64,000 nucleotides of DNA from Synchiropus splendidus (taxonomy: Eukaryota; Chordata; Actinopteri; Syngnathiformes; Callionymidae), in contig NC_071340.1 of NCBI RefSeq assembly GCF_027744825.2, positions 9,067,501 to 9,131,500 on the forward strand, in the 5' to 3' direction. The position numbers and the translations under genes were made by a program. Positions 59,870 through 64,000 of the stretch are shown piece by piece (position 1 is the stretch's first letter; every line of letters starts with the position of its first letter). The notes beneath the pieces were generated by a model that searched no databases, was not told where the DNA came from, and was given only the letters and a program-made list of their open reading frames with translations.

Positions 59870-60250
59870 TGTAAGAGTCAGGACCGATCAGAGTAAAAAT
59901 AAATAAATACATTATTCACAAAAGAAGTGAATAAAACAGCAAAAAAGTAAGCAACTCCAACGCAGTGAAACACGAGGTAAAATATCCACTGTCCAAAGTC
60001 CACGATCCAAGAATCAGAGAAAACTAGTCCAGAGTTCAGTAGAGGCAGGCACGGTCGGGGAACACACGCCATGAACAACTGTAACAAGAGAACCGAATGA
60101 GCGCAACAACTAAAAGTCTAAGGCACTGTGGCCAACCAGGAGAGAAAAAAAACCCAAAACACACAAGTAACCCAAGGCGAAAATACGCACTCTTGACGCA
60201 CTGTCAAGAGGGAGCGGAGGGAGTAAAATAAAAGCAGGATGAGGGGGACT
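59870..60250 (-). repeat. Interspersed element of LTR/retroelement-like texture
   Basis: The minus strand reads as T-rich low-complexity text (GTTTTGGGTTTTTTTTCTCTC, CTTGTTACAGTTGTTCATGG, CTCTACTGAACTCTGGACTA, then GTGAATAATGTATTTATTTA), similar to non-coding ends of fish retroelements. No coding frame. The assignment is tentative. Confidence 0.3.
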
Positions 60251-63200
60251 GAGACACATAAAAGTATTTGTCTGACCGGGTTTGGCCCTCAAGCCTTGTG
60301 TTTGAAATGTATGATCTGTGAAAGTGGTTGCAAAAACCAAAACTATCCTTGATTTATCTTGCTTGAGCTGAACGTCATTCAGCACTTCTTTACTAGAATA
60401 GAAGTACCAGTGACAATATCTACAAAAGTCTGTTGTATTTTTGTTACATAAGGAGGTCATTCATTGTGTTAAATTTAGACCCAATGGAAGAAAAAAAAAA
60501 CGATGGCTCAGAATTTGTGACACAAGTACTGTCATGAACACAAGAGGTATATTGGACAATCCGGGTAACCCCGCTGAACTTGAATGAAAATATTGGTGGG
60601 ATTTACTCCACTGGAGCTCACAGACAGCCACATCAGTAGAAACCTCTGATCCTTCTTAACTGATGACCATTTCTATTTTTGCCCTGCGTACTACCGTGGC
60701 ATGAATGGCTGCTAAGCTCTTATCCCAAATACGTCTTTCTCAGCATAGGATGACAGGGACTGAGCATTTCAGCAGGGAGTATGCTACTATCAACTCATGA
60801 TGTACTGCAATTTAGAGAGTAGAAAAGCGAGGGATTGAAGAGGCAAGGAAAATACTAACAGAATATATGTTCTTGTCTTGTCATATTTTCGAGATAAGAA
60901 AGATAACTTTTTTACTACCAATGCATTGAAGCAGCAGATATGGCAGCAGAGCTTTTTTGTCTGCCTGTGTATGTTTGCGTGGTCACTGGAACGACACAAT
61001 GGTTTAACAGCTGCTCCAGAGGATTTCTGCTATCTCTCCTTCACACGCTGCCAGTGTATCGGTCAGTCACTGAGGGAGTGGCTGCATGATGTCCAAGTAC
61101 CACGGTGGGGGGTTTGGAGCCACCATGCTGTCACACATCACCTCTACTAGTCATCAAACCAGAACCATATATATTCTTCCTCCCATCGATTTATCAACTC
61201 CCAAATGTGGTCCAATATGCTGCTGAATTATAAGTCACTGTGCAATTCCCATTCCCCTCTAAAGGCCCATTCATGCTCAATGTAACATACAGATCCGGAT
61301 GCGGAGGGTGTCTTCTGTCCGTGCACTGCGTTTATTTCATCCGAATTACTGCACATTCCCACAAAGCTTATCACTACGGACCAAACGGAGCAGTACCACC
61401 AGAAGCTGTGGGGGCAGTGTTGCTGTTACTACCCGACTCAAAGTAGGCAATGGTGGATATTCTCCATCCTTCAGTTGGGATATATTTGACAGCCTCACTG
61501 ACCCACGCCTCATACCACGAAGCTTCCGTTTTCATCTTCAATGCAAGAGGTAGGTTGTCAATGCTTCTTCCACAGTTGCCATGTTGGTTTTGTCATAGAC
61601 ATTTGACTCTGGGCTGCTGCCCCATCAGTGACGGTAACATCATTTGAAACGCCAGATACAATTTTGTCACATGAAGAGGCCTCAATATAATGTTTATAAT
61701 AAGACCTGCGAGGGTTATGTGTCAAATCTGAGCAGTACAACTCCGAGGTGGATAATCTCGTGAACCATTTCCGTGGGCTGAGCCACTCATTTTTTTCTCG
61801 ATCATGTCTGGATTTGGAATGCAGAGTGGCAATTTGTTCTCAATCCCGATTCAGCCAAATGAATGCTTTGCATATGCTGACGTCCATGCCCTCACTGAGC
61901 GTCCCAAACTGCAGTGCATTTGTGAAAGATTAGGCAGACATCCAATGGGATTTGATCCCGTCTGACTCCTGAAAGCTCTGACTGAGTAAGTGGTCCCATC
62001 GAATGATATGTCTTGATGTGAGTAAGAAGCTTTTCATGCTCACTTTTGTCACAAACACAACTAAGGCGCGTTCAACACGAGGCGTTTTGTTTGTGAACAT
62101 GATGTAGGACTGGCCATGAACCATAACCTTTCTCAAACCAAATGCCCACAACCAGGGCAGGGACTCTGACTTCTCACTTCTGACAAGACAAACACCAGAC
62201 GTCGGAGCAGCTAATCCCCACCTGATGCTACACACAAACCTGTGAGGATGAACGTGAAGTGTTTTCCTCCCAAATCATCTGCGTGTTCATGGACACATAA
62301 TCGGGTCATTTTTTCCACTTCATTTAATCATTCTGTTGTTAAAGCGTCATTGTTAGCACGCGTTTTCACTGAATGTTTTCGAAGCTGTGATGTTTTTTTT
62401 TTTTCAGTGACTGCAGATGGAAAGCAGATGGTGTACTACGGCTTCTCAGCTCAGCGTAAACAACCATCAACACTTCGTCATGATGTGTCTGCAGCGACGG
62501 GAAGTATTTGTCGGTGAATGTGCTTTGCAAAGCATTTCAAGTTCAACACCCTTTTAGACTTAATCTGAACAGAGTCATCGGTCAAATCTTCCAGCAGAGA
62601 GTCCGACAAGCCAAAACAAGCAAAAAGCTGTCACTCTAAGACATTTGTACCCTTCATAATGTTTACGGTTATTTATTTATATAAATAGACAGTGATCTGT
62701 TTTCCATCACGTAGAACAGAAACCACTCGAGCTTTGGAACTTATGAATTATGAAGTCATACTTTGTGGTATGAATGTGACTTAGGTATTTTGAGATTTGC
62801 CCTCGAGTGAACACACAGCAATGCTCAGGCGTACCTTCACCAAAATAAAGCATAACACGCCAACATTTTATTTAGCGTCATGCTTTGACTCAGTGGATGC
62901 AGATGACTAAACATCTATCTAAACAATAAAGTTGAGACATCATTGGTTAATTTTTACAGCTGCACTGTGAGCTGCCCGAATCTTTCGATTCAGCAAAATG
63001 GAAAGGTGAACAGTGAGAAAAAAAATGATGGGACTTTTCATGCATTTGACCAGCAGTCTAATCTACCCTGCTTTTCTCCATCCACATCGCCGTTTCATGA
63101 AATTCAAATGTATTTATTTTCCATAATCCTGTTGGCAGAAAAAGAAGCGTACACTGCAGACGGAGAATGTGACCTCTGAAAGTATTGCTGTACTTCACTT

Positions 63201-64000
63201 ATCGCTCAATAATTTTGTTCAATTTCATGAATGCAAAAATGTAATGTCTTGTATTGAAATTTCAGCGACCAACCAACATTTTCCCTGTTTGAATTAGTTA
63301 AAACAAGTTCCGCAACATTCATTTGCAACGGCAGTGGTCCCCATTGAAGAGATGAGCGTAATAGCGCCCCCTGTGCGCAAAGGAGTGTTTGTCCGCAGGA
63401 GTCACATGTTGCATTAATGTGTCCTCTGTGCAGCAAAGCGGTCTTCACAGGCAGAACATGCTCTTAACTGGGAGAGCTTGGCAAGCCAGCCTTTCTTGAT
63501 GTCCCTCGGGGGCTCAGAGAGACTGATGTCCAATTCTTTACACTTGCATGCCTCCAATTTTCACTCTCTAATGGAGTGAGACATGTTCCACTGCTAAGTA
63601 GTTAAAAAAGAAGTCTGGAGCCTCTGTTTTCTTCACTATGACACACCCGCGCAACTAAGCGTCAGAGGGAACAGAAACATGTATTTTTCCTTTTCTTTTC
63701 TGCAGCACGGATAATTCTTTGAAGGAGTAATGTTTGGGTTTCCCTGTACAAACAAGGGAAACCATTCCTTCAGTTGTCTGGACAGGTGGACAAACCAACG
63801 GCACAATGTCTGACTCCATGTTTGCCTATTTCCCGCTTGTTTTGATGCTGCCACTTTGTTTTATAAACTGTGATAAAGCAGGACTTCTGGCTTGAAGGAC
63901 GACCTTCTTGATCGATGCAGCCACCACTCTTGAGTGACAGGCAGTACGACCAGACAGGAAGTGGAGACACCAGTGTGCATTTTTCATTTTAAATTATTTG
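60251..64000. other. Downstream stretch with no recognised gene
   Basis: Frames are about 100 codons or fewer. A T-run ending CAG at 62405 precedes a short open frame and looks like a splice acceptor, but the frame is not recognisable and no partner exon is seen. A CTCF-like core is listed separately. Confidence 0.45.
63363..63378 (-). promoter_or_regulatory. CTCF-like core motif
   Basis: The minus strand reads CACAGGGGGCGCT, a strong CTCF core with a poor upstream half. It is the only such motif noted 3' of rtn4r and is oriented opposite to the promoter-proximal plus-strand motif at 5618. Confidence 0.35.

Noticed and set aside
62390..62517. A T-run plus CAG followed by an open frame, resembling a 3' splice site and exon
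   Set aside because: The translated frame is unrecognised and ends quickly, and no matching donor or neighbouring exon is seen.
1..64000. CRISPR arrays, operons or bacterial-type systems
   Set aside because: The sequence is vertebrate nuclear DNA; no regularly spaced direct repeats of CRISPR type, no Shine-Dalgarno-led gene clusters, and the only gene is an intron-containing neuronal receptor.

Overview
The window looks like teleost fish nuclear DNA. It is AT-rich, gene-poor and full of small TA-flanked DNA elements, microsatellites and decayed LINE, Tc1-like and hAT-like fragments typical of ray-finned fish. The one protein-coding gene I can support encodes a reticulon-4 (Nogo) receptor that keeps vertebrate NgR1 numbering and cysteine layout. 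Species cannot be fixed from the sequence alone.

Layout. Bases 1-6.2 kb are upstream flank: a GGTCTCGAC-type repeat, a TA-flanked Tigger-like element (3926-4424), and about 1.2 kb before the start codon a strong RE1/REST-like site next to a CTCF-like site. A GC-rich block (about 6.24-6.77 kb) holds the presumed promoter and 5' leader, with two short upstream ORFs. The first coding exon (6768-6789) supplies only 22 coding bases. A 44,160-bp intron follows (6790-50949), then one large exon (50950-52331) carrying the rest of the 467-residue protein. The 3' UTR runs to a poly(A) signal at 52949. From about 53 to 64 kb I find only repeats and unrecognised sequence; no second gene is visible on either strand.

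The intron is mostly transposon debris: two TA-flanked MITE families (one nested in a palindromic element), a 1.19-kb non-autonomous element with AAGCCGC-rich inverted ends, an LTR-like sequence with a GCTAGC minisatellite, a Tc1 transposase relic, a LINE reverse-transcriptase fragment, locally duplicated segments and several CTCF-like motifs. A CR1/L2-type LINE remnant lies 3' of the gene.

The gene's logic is simple: one GPI-anchored neuronal receptor whose neuron-restricted expression could plausibly be enforced by the upstream RE1-like element. The most interesting unexplained items are the RE1/CTCF pair, a 70-bp ungapped copy of the 5' leader 2.66 kb upstream, and the duplicated intronic block at 20.4-22.7 kb. 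I found no convincing new multi-gene system.
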